Shown here piece after piece: positions 47,231 to 55,953 of a stretch of DNA of 64,000 nucleotides. This stretch comes from an uncultured Bacteroidales bacterium (lineage in GTDB: Bacteria; Bacteroidota; Bacteroidia; Bacteroidales; F082). How positions within the stretch are numbered: position 1 is the first letter of the stretch; every line of letters begins with the position of its first letter. The notes beneath the pieces were generated by a model, which saw only the letters and a program-made list of their open reading frames with translations, was not told the DNA's origin and made no database searches. A program made the position numbers and the translations under genes. The stretch spans positions 20,138 through 84,137 of the forward strand of contig CAJOHD010000010.1 in assembly GCA_905234275.1 (NCBI GenBank), read 5' to 3'.

Positions 47231-48139
47231 TTATGCTTCTTTTGCCTGTCTGATCAAATCAAGTTCCTTATCGGAGAAGTGATTTGGCAAAACCAGTTGC
47301 ACTTTCAGCAACAACGAGCCATTGCCTTCCTTGCCGTAATGAGGCATTCCGAGGCCTTTCAGTCGCAGCATGCTGTTGTTTTGTGTCTGCGGCTTAATCG
47401 GCACGCTGACGTTGCCTTTCATGGTGTCGATTTCAATCTTTCCACCAAGGATAGCCGTGTAAACGTCGATATTGACAGTCCTGATTAAATCATCGCCATC
47501 ACGTTGATACACAGGGTCTTGCAAGATGTTTATCTTCATTAGCAGGTCGCCGTTCTCACCTCCGTTGATGCCTGGATGTCCTTTGCCTTTGACACGCAAG
47601 GTCTGACCGTCTTTAACACCCGGTTTGATGCTGATTTTTATGGTCTCGCCTCCGATTTTAAACATCCTCTGCGAGCCGTAATACGCCTCACGTAATGTCA
47701 TGTCGATTGACGCTGTCAGGTCCTGACCTTTCATGGCTCTCGAACGACTGCGTCTGCCACCGCCGAAGCCACCGATATTGCTGAAGTCGAAGCCACCTTC
47801 ATGACCACCGAAAAACATGTCGAAGAAATCTGAGAAGCCGCTGCCACTAAAGCCTTCAAAACCTTGACCGTCAAAGCCTTGGAAGCCCTGACCGCCATAT
47901 CCCATATTCTCGTACTGCTTCCAGTTGGCACCGAGTTCATCGTATTTCTTACGCGACTCTTCATTGCCCAATACTTGGTAAGCTTCCGAAATCTCCTTAA
48001 ACTTCTCCTCAGCCGCCTTGTCGCCCGGGTTCTTGTCAGGATGATATTTCACGGCGAGTTTACGATATGCCTTCTTGATTTCGTCCTGTTTTGCAGAACG
48101 ATCAACGCCTAAAACTTTGTAATAATCTTTATATTCCAT
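47231..48139 (-). CDS. cbpA: DnaJ-family cochaperone, CbpA-like
   Basis: This 302-aa protein has an N-terminal J domain with the HPD motif at residues 33-35, which stimulates DnaK ATPase. A Gly/Phe-rich linker (about 75-135, [15 protein letters not shown]) and two C-terminal beta-sandwich substrate-binding domains ([22 protein letters not shown]) follow. The four-CxxC zinc domain of DnaJ is absent, so it is the CbpA/DnaJB type. It is cytoplasmic. The region downstream has no clear terminator, and upstream there is an 88-bp spacer with a palindromic element. Confidence 0.92.
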   Translation of the reverse strand: MEYKDYYKVLGVDRSAKQDEIKKAYRKLAVKYHPDKNPGDKAAEEKFKEISEAYQVLGNEESRKKYDELGANWKQYENMGYGGQGFQGFDGQGFEGFSGSGFSDFFDMFFGGHEGGFDFSNIGGFGGGRRSRSRAMKGQDLTASIDMTLREAYYGSQRMFKIGGETIKISIKPGVKDGQTLRVKGKGHPGINGGENGDLLMKINILQDPVYQRDGDDLIRTVNIDVYTAILGGKIEIDTMKGNVSVPIKPQTQNNSMLRLKGLGMPHYGKEGNGSLLLKVQLVLPNHFSDKELDLIRQAKEA

Positions 48140-48166
48140 ACTTTTTCCTCCCTATAAATGCAGTAT

Positions 48167-48188
48167 GAGACGGTGCGTACACCGTCTC
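48167..48188. repeat. Palindromic GAGACG...CGTCTC element, intergenic
   Basis: GAGACGGTG and CACCGTCTC arms around CGTA, located between the PspC-like pair and the DnaJ gene. Confidence 0.75.
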
Positions 48189-48227
48189 TACAAAAATTTT
48201 TATATTGTTTTTTTATTTGTTTTTTAA

Positions 48228-48554
48228 TCAATAATCATTGTCGTCGTCACCTGAGAAAACTGATCTTATTTCAGTCTTATCGATGACTTTTGTGACCGTC
48301 TCGGTTTTACTGTGATATGCGATGAGGCCGGCTGCGACGAGGGCAAACAGCACCACCGTCCTTATCCATCTGTTGATCGGCATGATGCACACGCCAATGA
48401 TTATCAGCAACAAAGGCCACATTTTCGCTAACACATGCCAGTCGATTTCAAAATCGAAGAATGTCACCATCAAAGCTATTACGCCAATGAGAATCAATGT
48501 CACGCCATTGACGAAGCTATCGTTTTTCTTTTTTTCCTCGTTATTCATTGCCAT
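48228..48554 (-). CDS. Small membrane protein, LiaF-TM/DUF5668-like
   Basis: This protein of about 108 aa has a charged N-terminus and three short hydrophobic segments (GVTLILIGVIALMVTFF, MWPLLLIIIGVCIM, TVVLFALVAAGLI), the LiaF transmembrane-type module often encoded beside PspC proteins. The ATG at 48552-48554 is chosen because it begins inside the last codons of the PspC gene, giving a 14-base overlap; the earlier in-frame ATG would read far into PspC. A role in envelope stress sensing is a family-level inference. Confidence 0.75.
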   Translation of the reverse strand: MAMNNEEKKKNDSFVNGVTLILIGVIALMVTFFDFEIDWHVLAKMWPLLLIIIGVCIMPINRWIRTVVLFALVAAGLIAYHSKTETVTKVIDKTEIRSVFSGDDDNDY

Positions 48555-48987
48555 TGTTTTTTGTTGAGTTAATAAGAAGAACCACACCTATTATAATAAG
48601 CGGCACCGGCCACAGTTTCCATACCCAAGCTATAGGCGTGAAATTGTCAACCAACGCCACCAGACCGATGAAAATCAGTATCAAACTGGCAATCATTGCG
48701 CCATTCACCGATTTCCTGTCATTTTTCTCCTCGTTAGGAGTGATGTCGATGGTGTCGCCATTACTGTTATCGTTGATGTTTCCCGGACCGAGGACGTATT
48801 CTTCCGGAACCACTATCCAGAGGATGATATACATCCAGAATCCGAAGCTGCCACAAATTGTTGCCACTACGAAAAGCACGCGCATCAATGCGACGTCGAT
48901 TTTGAAATAGTCGGCAAGACCTGCGCAAACACCAGCAATCACTCGGTTGGTGCGAGAACGTTCTAATCTTTTGATGTTATTTTCCAT
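48541..48987 (-). CDS. PspC-domain membrane protein
   Basis: This 148-aa protein begins with the PspC domain (RLERSRTNRVIAGVCAGLADYFKID, then a membrane helix WMYIILWIVVPEEY) and adds two C-terminal hydrophobic segments of the LiaF-like type (ASLILIFIGLVALVD, LWPVPLIIIGVVLLI). It is probably an inner-membrane stress-response component. The start at 48985-48987 (MENNIKRL) is preferred over an upstream ATG that adds a Lys-rich 11-mer. It overlaps the following small membrane protein gene, and the two make a unit. Confidence 0.88.
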   Translation of the reverse strand: MENNIKRLERSRTNRVIAGVCAGLADYFKIDVALMRVLFVVATICGSFGFWMYIILWIVVPEEYVLGPGNINDNSNGDTIDITPNEEKNDRKSVNGAMIASLILIFIGLVALVDNFTPIAWVWKLWPVPLIIIGVVLLINSTKNNGNE

Positions 48988-49107
48988 GATTAATTTATTG
49001 TTACACTTTTTCTTTATCAAATATCATGCCATAATGGCTTTTTTCGCTTATATAACGAAAAATTTCCGATTTTGCTGCATGACAAAGATTAAAAAAGTGA
49101 CAAAATG

Positions 49108-50892
49108 TCAAATTTTTCCGAAGCGTTTGTAGTAGGCAGGACGATTTTCCTCTGGGATGTCCTTGAGCATCATGTCGAGTTCTTCCTTCGGATAGTCGGT
49201 AAACTTCAGGAGGAGAAGTCCGTCGAGGGTGTCGTTAAAGTCAGGGTCGACGTTGAAGCACAAGAACTTAGAGCTTATCTTGAGGTATTTCTTGAACAAA
49301 GTAGGCATGCGGTAGTCGCCATTGCTGAGCTTCATGAGATAACGGTCGAACTTGTCGACTGACTCCATGTTTTTCTCCATAAGCACGTCAATATCGCATT
49401 TATTGAAGTTCGGAACGAATGGAGTTTTAGGATGGAACAGCTTGGTCATCTCCACATTGGTGTGTTTTGTCGTGACATAATACACCATCAGGCTCTGATA
49501 GAACTTCGGATACCAGCTGCTGATGCTGACTGGTCCGATGAAATAATTCATATTCGGATTTCTCATGATTGTCTCCATCAAGCCTTTGAGGAGAAGCATG
49601 AGAGGCAATATATCCTTCTGATAATCAACAGAAACGAAAGAACGACCAAGTTCTATTGTCTCTTTCAGATATGGCTCAAATTTCGAGTCGATATTGAACA
49701 GCGAGTCGACGTAGAAGCCTCTTGCGCCGTATTTCTCGTAGATTTCATTGCCGAGACCGATACGATAGCCACCAGCGATTGACTGTTCTTTGGTATCCCA
49801 AAGGATAAGATGCTTATAGTAGGTATCGTAATTGTCGGTGTCGATGCTCTTACCTGTACCCTCGCCTATTGCGCGGAACGCCTCTTCACGGCGACGGCCC
49901 ATCTCGTGCATGACATGAGGGATATCTTCATAATCAGCGAGATAGCATTCGAAATCGGCTGTTGTGAAAAGTAACGACTTCTCGCGTATTGCCAAAAGCT
50001 CGCGTGCCAATGACGAGGCTCTGAAAGGAGCGTCGATAGGATCGGAAACCCTTGTGCGGAAACGTTTTGTCTCGTTAACGATATTAGCCTGCAAAGCGTA
50101 GCTGCGGTTTTTCAGATATGCCGCAAGAGCTTCCGGAGTCTCATATTGAGCAACCTCGGCAGGAAGGATAGGCTTACCTATCTTCATGATTATCTTCTTG
50201 TTACGTTTGTTAAGAAGCTCTTTCACGAGGCGTAATGTCGCTAATTTTGAATATATCTTAGCCCAGAAATAGAACTTATGGGAGTTGTTGCCGTCGAAAT
50301 ACACAGGAATCACTGGCACTTTCGTCTTCTGGATTATCTTCGCGATAGACGGAGACCAGTCGATGTCTTCAGGATAGCTGTGACCATGGTAGCGAGCCAC
50401 TTCTCCGGCGGGGAACACTCCAAGTCCGTGACCTTCACTGAGTTGCATCAGCGATGCCTTGATGCCGCCTGTACTGCCGCCAAATTCAGGGTTATTCTCA
50501 AAAGGATTAACCGAAAAGAAGACATCTTTAAGATTCGGGATGAAGCCAAGGATGAAATTAGCCATGATTTTAAAGTCGGGACGAATCTTCGCGATGGCGT
50601 CGTAGAGAATGATGCCCTCGATGGCTCCAAAAGGATGGTTACACACAAGCATGAACGGACCCTCTTTCGGGATGCTGTTCAACTCATTTTCGTTGAGGTC
50701 ATATGTGGTGTTATAACGTTGCAACATATCCACTGTAAACTCCTTGTTTTTCAGGTCGGCAGAAGGAGAATACAGGCGGTTTATCTTACGGAATCCGATG
50801 ATATTCAAACCCAAAGCCACCAGGGGTTTTGTCAACGGACTCCATTTGAAGTACCTTACCAGATCGTCACTTGTTATAAGCTTTTTCATCAC
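49108..50892 (-). CDS. Fused O-acyltransferase / GNAT N-acyltransferase, OlsF/GlsF-like
   Basis: The first half (about 1-270) of this 594-aa two-domain protein is a PlsC-like acyltransferase of the hemolysin-type subgroup (CNHPFGAIEG around H86, FPAGEV). The second half (about 280-594) is a GNAT-like domain (GGYRIGLGNEIY, then ELGRSFVSVDYQKD) as in OlsB/GlsB. In Bacteroides the two activities are separate genes (glsB and glsA) making N-acyl-O-acylglycine lipids, while OlsF is a fused version making ornithine lipids. This gene probably makes an amino-acid-containing lipid at the membrane; the head group cannot be told. It is monocistronic with its own promoter. Confidence 0.85.
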   Translation of the reverse strand: MMKKLITSDDLVRYFKWSPLTKPLVALGLNIIGFRKINRLYSPSADLKNKEFTVDMLQRYNTTYDLNENELNSIPKEGPFMLVCNHPFGAIEGIILYDAIAKIRPDFKIMANFILGFIPNLKDVFFSVNPFENNPEFGGSTGGIKASLMQLSEGHGLGVFPAGEVARYHGHSYPEDIDWSPSIAKIIQKTKVPVIPVYFDGNNSHKFYFWAKIYSKLATLRLVKELLNKRNKKIIMKIGKPILPAEVAQYETPEALAAYLKNRSYALQANIVNETKRFRTRVSDPIDAPFRASSLARELLAIREKSLLFTTADFECYLADYEDIPHVMHEMGRRREEAFRAIGEGTGKSIDTDNYDTYYKHLILWDTKEQSIAGGYRIGLGNEIYEKYGARGFYVDSLFNIDSKFEPYLKETIELGRSFVSVDYQKDILPLMLLLKGLMETIMRNPNMNYFIGPVSISSWYPKFYQSLMVYYVTTKHTNVEMTKLFHPKTPFVPNFNKCDIDVLMEKNMESVDKFDRYLMKLSNGDYRMPTLFKKYLKISSKFLCFNVDPDFNDTLDGLLLLKFTDYPKEELDMMLKDIPEENRPAYYKRFGKI

Positions 50893-50906
50893 TTAGTTTG
50901 AAATTG

Positions 50907-50914
50907 CAAATATA
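50907..50914 (-). promoter_or_regulatory. Promoter -7 box of the fused acyltransferase gene
   Basis: TATATTTG on the minus strand, 14 bp before the start codon, with TTG 21 nt upstream. Confidence 0.55.
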
Positions 50915-50972
50915 TACATTTTTTTAATACGACATTCAAATTAAAATTTATTTAATTTTATCGAAAAATGCA

Positions 50973-51002
50973 TTGCCATCTCAAAAAAATTGCATAAATT
51001 TG
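50973..51002 (+). promoter_or_regulatory. Promoter of iorAB
   Basis: TTG (50973-50975), 19 nt, then TAAATTTG (50995-51002) is one of the best consensus matches in the window, 49 bp before the iorA start. Confidence 0.7.
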
Positions 51003-51051
51003 CCGAATTATAAAAATAGGAATCAGCAATAATTTAAAAAATACATTTCAA

Positions 51052-52632
51052 ATGAAGAAAATCTTATTACTTGGTGATGAGGCCATTGCACAGGGCTTTA
51101 TTGATGCCGGAGGCAGTGCCATCAACAGTTATCCAGGCACTCCTTCCACACAGATTACGGAGTATGTCATAAACTCTAAACAGGCCAAGGAGCTTGGTGT
51201 CAGAGCCAACTGGTGTGCAAACGAGAAGACAGCTCTTGAGGCTTCTTTAGGTGTGGCTTACGCCGGAAAACGCGCCATGACATGTATGAAGCATGTCGGT
51301 CTTAACGTGTGTGGCGACCCATTTATGAATGCCGCCATCATTGGAACCAAGGGCGTTCTGGTAGTTGTTGCCGACGATCCGAGCATGTTCTCATCGCAGG
51401 ATGAGCAAGACAGCCGTTTCTACGGTCACTGGGCTATGATACCGATGTTGGAGCCTTCAAACCAGCAAGAGGCTTACGACATGGTACATTATGGATTTGA
51501 CTTGAGCGAGAAGCTCGGCACTCCAGTGCTTTACCGTATTCCTACCCGTTTGGCACACAGCCGCGCAGGTGTTGAGTTGAAACCAGTTCGCAAGCAGAAC
51601 GAGCTTACCGAACCAGCCGACGCAAAGTCGTTCGTGCTTCTTCCTGCCAACGCAAAACGTCTTTACAGAGACTTGATCGACAAGCAGCCGGCATTCACAA
51701 AGGCATCTGAGGAATCTGGATACAACAAATTCATTGAAGGCACAGACAAGAAAATTGGTATCATCACTACAGGTATCGCTTACAATTACCTCATGGAGAA
51801 CTTCCCTAACGGAAAATGTCCATATCCAGTGGTGAAGATTACTCAATATCCGTTGCCATATAACATGATTAACAAGCTCTATGACGAGGTTGACGAGATT
51901 CTCGTTCTCGAAGACGGTCAGCCATTCGTAGAGGAGCATATCAAAGGCTTCCTCGGCAAGGGTAAGAAAGTGAGAGGTCGTCTTGACGAGACCATCCGCC
52001 GTGACGGAGAACTCAACGCTGAGAAAGTGGCTAAGGCATTGGGAATGAAGGCTGAAGCAACACTAGCCGTTCCAGAAGTCGTAACTAACCGTCCTCCAGC
52101 GCTCTGCCAGGGATGTCCTCACGTTGACAGCTACACAGCTTTGAACGAGGTGATGGCAAACCACAAAGGTGGTAAGGTGTTTGGCGATATCGGTTGCTAT
52201 ACCTTGGGATTCAACATGGGCGCCATCAACACCACAGTGTGTATGGGTGCTTCCATAACCATGGCAAAGGGAGCCAGCGAGGTGGGTATCTTCCCGAGCG
52301 TGGCAGTTATCGGTGACGGTACCTTCGGTCACAGCGGCTTGACAGGTCTTATGGACTGCGTCAACGAGAAGGCCAACGTCGTCGTCATGATTTTGGACAA
52401 TGACATCACCGCTATGACAGGTGGTCAGCCATCATCGGCACACAACAAGATTCGCCGCATCTGCGAAGGTCTCGGCGTAGAGCCAGAGCATATCCGCGAC
52501 ATCATCCCGTTGCCAAAGAACCACGAGGAGAACGTCAGAATCATCGAGGAAGAGGTCAACTATAACGGCGTGTCGGTCATCATCCCTCACCGCACCTGCA
52601 TCGTCGAGTTGAAAAAACACATTAAAAAATAA
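51052..52632 (+). CDS. iorA: Indolepyruvate:ferredoxin oxidoreductase subunit alpha
   Basis: The large subunit of the thiamine-diphosphate enzyme oxidises indolepyruvate and other aryl pyruvates to acyl-CoA and CO2, reducing ferredoxin. The N-terminal pyrimidine-binding domain starts LLGDEAIAQGFIDAGGSA and has YPGTPST. The TPP-binding domain carries GDIGCYTLGF, then GDGTFGHSG and ILDNDITAMTG (the GDG...N motif). At 526 aa it ends right after HRTCIVELKKHIKK, so the C-terminal two-[4Fe-4S] ferredoxin domain of archaeal IorA is absent, and no Cys-rich stretch follows. It is first in the operon with iorB (20 bp gap). Confidence 0.93.
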   Translation: MKKILLLGDEAIAQGFIDAGGSAINSYPGTPSTQITEYVINSKQAKELGVRANWCANEKTALEASLGVAYAGKRAMTCMKHVGLNVCGDPFMNAAIIGTKGVLVVVADDPSMFSSQDEQDSRFYGHWAMIPMLEPSNQQEAYDMVHYGFDLSEKLGTPVLYRIPTRLAHSRAGVELKPVRKQNELTEPADAKSFVLLPANAKRLYRDLIDKQPAFTKASEESGYNKFIEGTDKKIGIITTGIAYNYLMENFPNGKCPYPVVKITQYPLPYNMINKLYDEVDEILVLEDGQPFVEEHIKGFLGKGKKVRGRLDETIRRDGELNAEKVAKALGMKAEATLAVPEVVTNRPPALCQGCPHVDSYTALNEVMANHKGGKVFGDIGCYTLGFNMGAINTTVCMGASITMAKGASEVGIFPSVAVIGDGTFGHSGLTGLMDCVNEKANVVVMILDNDITAMTGGQPSSAHNKIRRICEGLGVEPEHIRDIIPLPKNHEENVRIIEEEVNYNGVSVIIPHRTCIVELKKHIKK

Positions 52633-52652
52633 TCATTAAAAAAGAAGTCAAT

Positions 52653-53222
52653 ATGAAAAAAGATATCGTTTTGTGTGGTGTTGGTGGTGACGGCATCGTG
52701 TCAGTTGCCAAAATCATCTCAGATGCTGCCCTCAACATGGGTATGAACCTGAAACAATCTGAAATCCACGGCATGTCGCAGCGTGGCGGCTCAGTGTTCT
52801 CACACCTCCGCTTGTCGGACGAGCCTATCTTCGCCGATGTCATTCCTGAAGGCAAGGCCGATATTATCCTGTCGAGCGAGCCGATGGAGGCATTGCGCTA
52901 TCTGCCATGGCTTAGCAAGGAAGGCTGGGTGATCACCAACTCCGACCCATTCATCAATATTACTAACTATCCTGACATTGAGAAGGTGCACGCTGAATTA
53001 GCAAAGCTCAAACATGTGGTGTCGTTCAATGCCAGCGAGGTCGCTAAACAAATCAAGGCACGTTCAAACATGGTGCTTTTAGGTGCCACGGTGCCTTATC
53101 TCGGCATCTCTATGGAGAAGGTTGAAGAGGCTATCGCTCACATCTTCGGCAAGAAAGGCCAGGACGTGGTTGATTTGAATATTCAGGCTGTGAGAGCGGG
53201 ATACGAAGTTGCTAAAAGATAG
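52653..53222 (+). CDS. iorB: Indolepyruvate:ferredoxin oxidoreductase subunit beta
   Basis: This 189-aa gamma/beta-type subunit has the family start ivlcGVGGDGIVSVAKII (glycine-rich loop), the SEIHGMSQRGGSVFSHLR motif and a C-terminal helical region. It pairs with IorA to form the catalytic alpha-beta unit for aromatic 2-oxoacids from amino acid fermentation. It fits a peptide-fermenting lifestyle alongside the protease genes in this window. The gene ends just before a hairpin (53226-53245) and a palindromic element. Confidence 0.93.
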   Translation: MKKDIVLCGVGGDGIVSVAKIISDAALNMGMNLKQSEIHGMSQRGGSVFSHLRLSDEPIFADVIPEGKADIILSSEPMEALRYLPWLSKEGWVITNSDPFINITNYPDIEKVHAELAKLKHVVSFNASEVAKQIKARSNMVLLGATVPYLGISMEKVEEAIAHIFGKKGQDVVDLNIQAVRAGYEVAKR

Positions 53223-53268
53223 GGATAAGGCGTGCCTTTATCCTTACGGGATGAAATGAATAAAACGT

Positions 53269-53296
53269 GTAGGGACGCGGCGCGCCACGTCCCTAC
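53269..53296. repeat. Palindromic GTAGGGACG...CGTCCCTAC element
   Basis: 28-bp imperfect palindrome downstream of iorB, a variant (GGGACG instead of GAGACG) of the family seen elsewhere in the window. Confidence 0.75.
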
Positions 53297-53305
53297 ATAT
53301 GATTA

Positions 53306-54532
53306 ATGAAAATTATGAAATATTTCACACCATTTTTGATTTTGTTATTGTTTCTGGTTTCTTGCGGAGGCGGAAATAATGATAATTCCACGAAAAAGAC
53401 ATCGAAAAAATGTGCTGAGCCGAAGTTTTTGTACGGAATCTGCATCGATTCGTTAGATGTAAAGGAAGATTGCGTCAAGAAAAACGAGTTTTTGGCGAAC
53501 ATTTTGCAAAAAGAAGGTGTGAGTTACAACACCGTCAATTACATCGACAGAAATTGCCGTAAGGTTTTTGACGTGAGGAAGATCAAGGTCGGGAACAAAT
53601 ACGTGTTTTTGACAACGCGCGACAGCATTCCGACAGCCAAATACTGGATTTATGAAATCGACAGGACCAACTACGCCGTTTTCCAGCTAACCGACTCAAT
53701 AGCAGCATGGAAAGGCGAAAAAGAAGTCATCACCAAGGTTGAGCATGTGGGCGTAGAGATAAAATCGAGTCTGTGGAACGCTATGGCTGAAGCCGGCTGC
53801 GACTACAGTCTGATTCTCGAGTTATCTGACATTTACGCCTGGACCATTGACTTTTTCGGCATACAGCCTGGCGACTCGTGCAAGGTTATTTTTGAGGAGA
53901 GATACATAGCCGGCGACACTGTCCCGTTTGGCATCGGCAATGTTTTGGCGGCATATTTCAAGAACAACGGAGAGGGCAAATACGCATTCAGCTACGAGAA
54001 TAATGGGCGGATGGAGTATTTCGACGAGAACGGTGACAATTTGCGCAAGGCGTTTTTGAAGGCTCCGTTGAACTATAGAAGAATCAGCTCCACTTTCTCG
54101 GAGGCGAGGCTGCATCCGGTACATAAGATAGTTCGTCCGCATCACGGGGTTGATTATGCGGCTCCGAGCGGGACGCCGGTGCAATCTATAGGTGACGGCA
54201 CTGTCATTGCCAAGGGATGGGACAAGAAAGGTGGTGGCAACTATCTGAAAATAAAGCATAACAGCACCTACACCACCACTTACATGCACTTGAAAGGCTT
54301 TGCAAAAGGCATCTCACAGGGATGCAAAGTGAAACAGGGGCAGACGATTGGCTATGTTGGCATGACAGGCACCGCCACCGGACCGCATCTCGATTTCCGT
54401 CTGCAGAAAAATGGAAAATACATCGACCCGCTGAAGTTCAAGTCGCCGAGTGCGGAGCCTGTGAAGAAAGAGAATATGGAGGCTTTCAGGCATAGTGTTG
54501 ACACACTGATTAGGGTGCTGAAGAGACATTAG
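53306..54532 (+). CDS. M23 family peptidoglycan endopeptidase lipoprotein
   Basis: The N-terminus (KYFTPFLILLLFLVSCGGG) of this 408-aa protein is a lipoprotein signal with a lipobox Cys, so the product is tethered to a membrane. The middle part (about 40-280) is an OapA/LysM-like regulatory region. The C-terminal M23 domain has the zinc ligands in VRPHHGVDYAAPSGTPV (H-x-x-x-D) and ATGPHLDFRL (H-x-D/H), with a TYMHLKG motif between. It cleaves peptide cross-bridges of the cell wall, probably in remodelling or division. The Ile-Met start MKIMKYF is kept; starting at the second Met would also give a good signal. Confidence 0.9.
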   Translation: MKIMKYFTPFLILLLFLVSCGGGNNDNSTKKTSKKCAEPKFLYGICIDSLDVKEDCVKKNEFLANILQKEGVSYNTVNYIDRNCRKVFDVRKIKVGNKYVFLTTRDSIPTAKYWIYEIDRTNYAVFQLTDSIAAWKGEKEVITKVEHVGVEIKSSLWNAMAEAGCDYSLILELSDIYAWTIDFFGIQPGDSCKVIFEERYIAGDTVPFGIGNVLAAYFKNNGEGKYAFSYENNGRMEYFDENGDNLRKAFLKAPLNYRRISSTFSEARLHPVHKIVRPHHGVDYAAPSGTPVQSIGDGTVIAKGWDKKGGGNYLKIKHNSTYTTTYMHLKGFAKGISQGCKVKQGQTIGYVGMTGTATGPHLDFRLQKNGKYIDPLKFKSPSAEPVKKENMEAFRHSVDTLIRVLKRH

Positions 54533-54542
54533 CCATTAGCCA

Positions 54543-54836
54543 TTAGCTATTAGCCATTAGAATTGAATCGACATAATGTTGCCTGTCATCGAAGGAAATG
54601 TCGTGGAAGCAATAGACATCATTCCAGAGGTAGGTGCGGTGGCCGGCGCGGTACAGGGTGAACGACACCCATTGATGCTCTTCGGCGAACGCCAGCGACT
54701 GGCTCACGAAGGCGGAGTCGGGCTTGATGTAAGGCTCAGGCGTTGCCGCCTGCTGCGTTTCGACCATGTTGTTGACACAACAAAACGCAGCAAGCAGCAA
54801 AAGCACAGTTGATATTATTAATTTAAGATGTTTCAT
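54543..54836 (-). CDS. Small lipoprotein of unknown function, 97 aa
   Basis: The N-terminal hydrophobic segment ends in a Cys-Cys (LLLAAFCCVNN), a likely lipobox. The mature part is Gln/Pro-rich and then contains HQWVSFTLYRAGHRTYLWNDVYC. I do not recognise a family. It overlaps the end of the T9SS gene by four bases. Its last residues (LMANS) and stop codon are encoded by a TTAGCCA repeat that fills the gap to the M23 gene, so the native C-terminus may have been altered. Confidence 0.55.
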   Translation of the reverse strand: MKHLKLIISTVLLLLAAFCCVNNMVETQQAATPEPYIKPDSAFVSQSLAFAEEHQWVSFTLYRAGHRTYLWNDVYCFHDISFDDRQHYVDSILMANS

Positions 54837-55711
54837 TCTTTAACAATACGTTCTGTGAACTCCGAGCCGTCGAACATTCGCACTTTTATTATATATAGAC
54901 CGGTTCTTTTATCGCCGAAATTGTATTCAAAAGTATTGTCCGATGTCTCTGTTTCAAATATTATCTCACCGAGATTGTTGTAGATAGCGACGTGTCGGAT
55001 GTTTTCTGCTTCAATTCTTATCGTGCCTCTTGTCGGATTTGGATATAAGACCTTTTTAACTCCAATGTTTTCCCCAACCGCATCAAAAGTGCAATCGTCA
55101 TAATTCGGATTTTGCCAGATAAGCTCATCGTTTTGATGGAAACATAATGTCCTATAGTATGCTCCACAAATACTTGCGCTACCACTATAGAGCAACCCCA
55201 AATCGCTGCCAATTCCTTCAATCCATATCTCGGCAGCGGTAATAATGCCAAACCAACCATATTCCAATCCAAACCATAACATCTTCCTGTCAACACCGCC
55301 AATATGCTCTATGCTTATGGAATCAACAATATTATAATGGTATTCATCAGCCCAGAGTCCACACCATAGGGTATCACCTACATTGGCAGTGAAGTCATAT
55401 AATAATATTTCCCTTTGATTATTCAACCGTTCCCACACCTTGCCATCGTCTTCCCTGAGCAGTGAAAACAGATGTGGTGCGTCTCCGTCGGTGATTCCCA
55501 TGAGTTTGGCATATCGCACATCATCGATGATGGTGTCGCCCGAAAACCAATTGACATTGTTGTAATAAGTGTTATACATACCCACCGTAACATCGAGTGT
55601 GTTCCATACATTGCCTTCTTGAATGATAGGCACATATTCTTGAGCATACACCGCTACACTTCTCGTCATAAGCAGTAGCGCAAATATGGTATAAAGATTT
55701 AGTTTTTTCAT
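54833..55711 (-). CDS. Secreted T9SS cargo protein, 292 aa
   Basis: A signal peptide (1-23, ending YAQ) leads into a beta-rich domain of about 180 aa. A C-terminal T9SS type A sorting domain follows (about 220-292, VLYPNPTRG to ERIVKE), so it should be exported and anchored at the cell surface. The N-terminal domain is not one I recognise by name; it carries several Trp/Cys residues, two of which may form a disulfide (CGAYYRTLCF). A putative promoter box TATTATTG lies at complement 55744-55751, with two 10-bp direct repeats just behind it. Confidence 0.8.
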   Translation of the reverse strand: MKKLNLYTIFALLLMTRSVAVYAQEYVPIIQEGNVWNTLDVTVGMYNTYYNNVNWFSGDTIIDDVRYAKLMGITDGDAPHLFSLLREDDGKVWERLNNQREILLYDFTANVGDTLWCGLWADEYHYNIVDSISIEHIGGVDRKMLWFGLEYGWFGIITAAEIWIEGIGSDLGLLYSGSASICGAYYRTLCFHQNDELIWQNPNYDDCTFDAVGENIGVKKVLYPNPTRGTIRIEAENIRHVAIYNNLGEIIFETETSDNTFEYNFGDKRTGLYIIKVRMFDGSEFTERIVKE

Positions 55712-55763
55712 AGCTGTAAGTTTAATTAATAATTTTCAATTTGCAATAATATTCCAATAAAAC

Positions 55764-55785
55764 GCCATCCAAACTGCCATCCAAA
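55764..55785 (-). promoter_or_regulatory. Direct repeats TTTGGATGGC near a T9SS promoter
   Basis: Two copies of TTTGGATGGC (complement 55764-55773 and 55776-55785), 12 bp apart, straddle the -33 region of the 292-aa T9SS gene. A third copy with one change lies at 55841-55850. They are possible activator sites. Confidence 0.4.
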
Positions 55786-55915
55786 AAAATTGGCGGTGGA
55801 ATTTTTATAAAGAATTGATTTTTAATAAGATATGATTATGGCTATCCAAACTTTTTGGAGAGAAATACAAAGGAAATTGAAGAGGATTGGAGGAGATTTA
55901 TTCACCAAAGGTGAA

Positions 55916-55946
55916 TGCTCTCGCTTCGCTCGGGTCGAAATGACGG
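55916..55946. repeat. Dispersed repeat, TCGAAATGACGG family
   Basis: CTCTCGCTTCGCTCG followed by GGTCGAAATGACGG, in the 242-bp gap downstream of the TPR regulator. The rest of that gap has no gene. Confidence 0.6.
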
Positions 55947-55953
55947 AGTCTTG

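Noticed and set aside
51052..52632. Frameshifted IorA with hidden ferredoxin domain downstream
   Set aside because: The 20 bp to iorB leave no room and no CxxCxxC pattern occurs in any frame there.
53226..53245. Terminator of iorAB
   Set aside because: GGATAAGGC pairs with GCCTTTATCC, but there is no T run after the stem, so it is more likely another repeat element.
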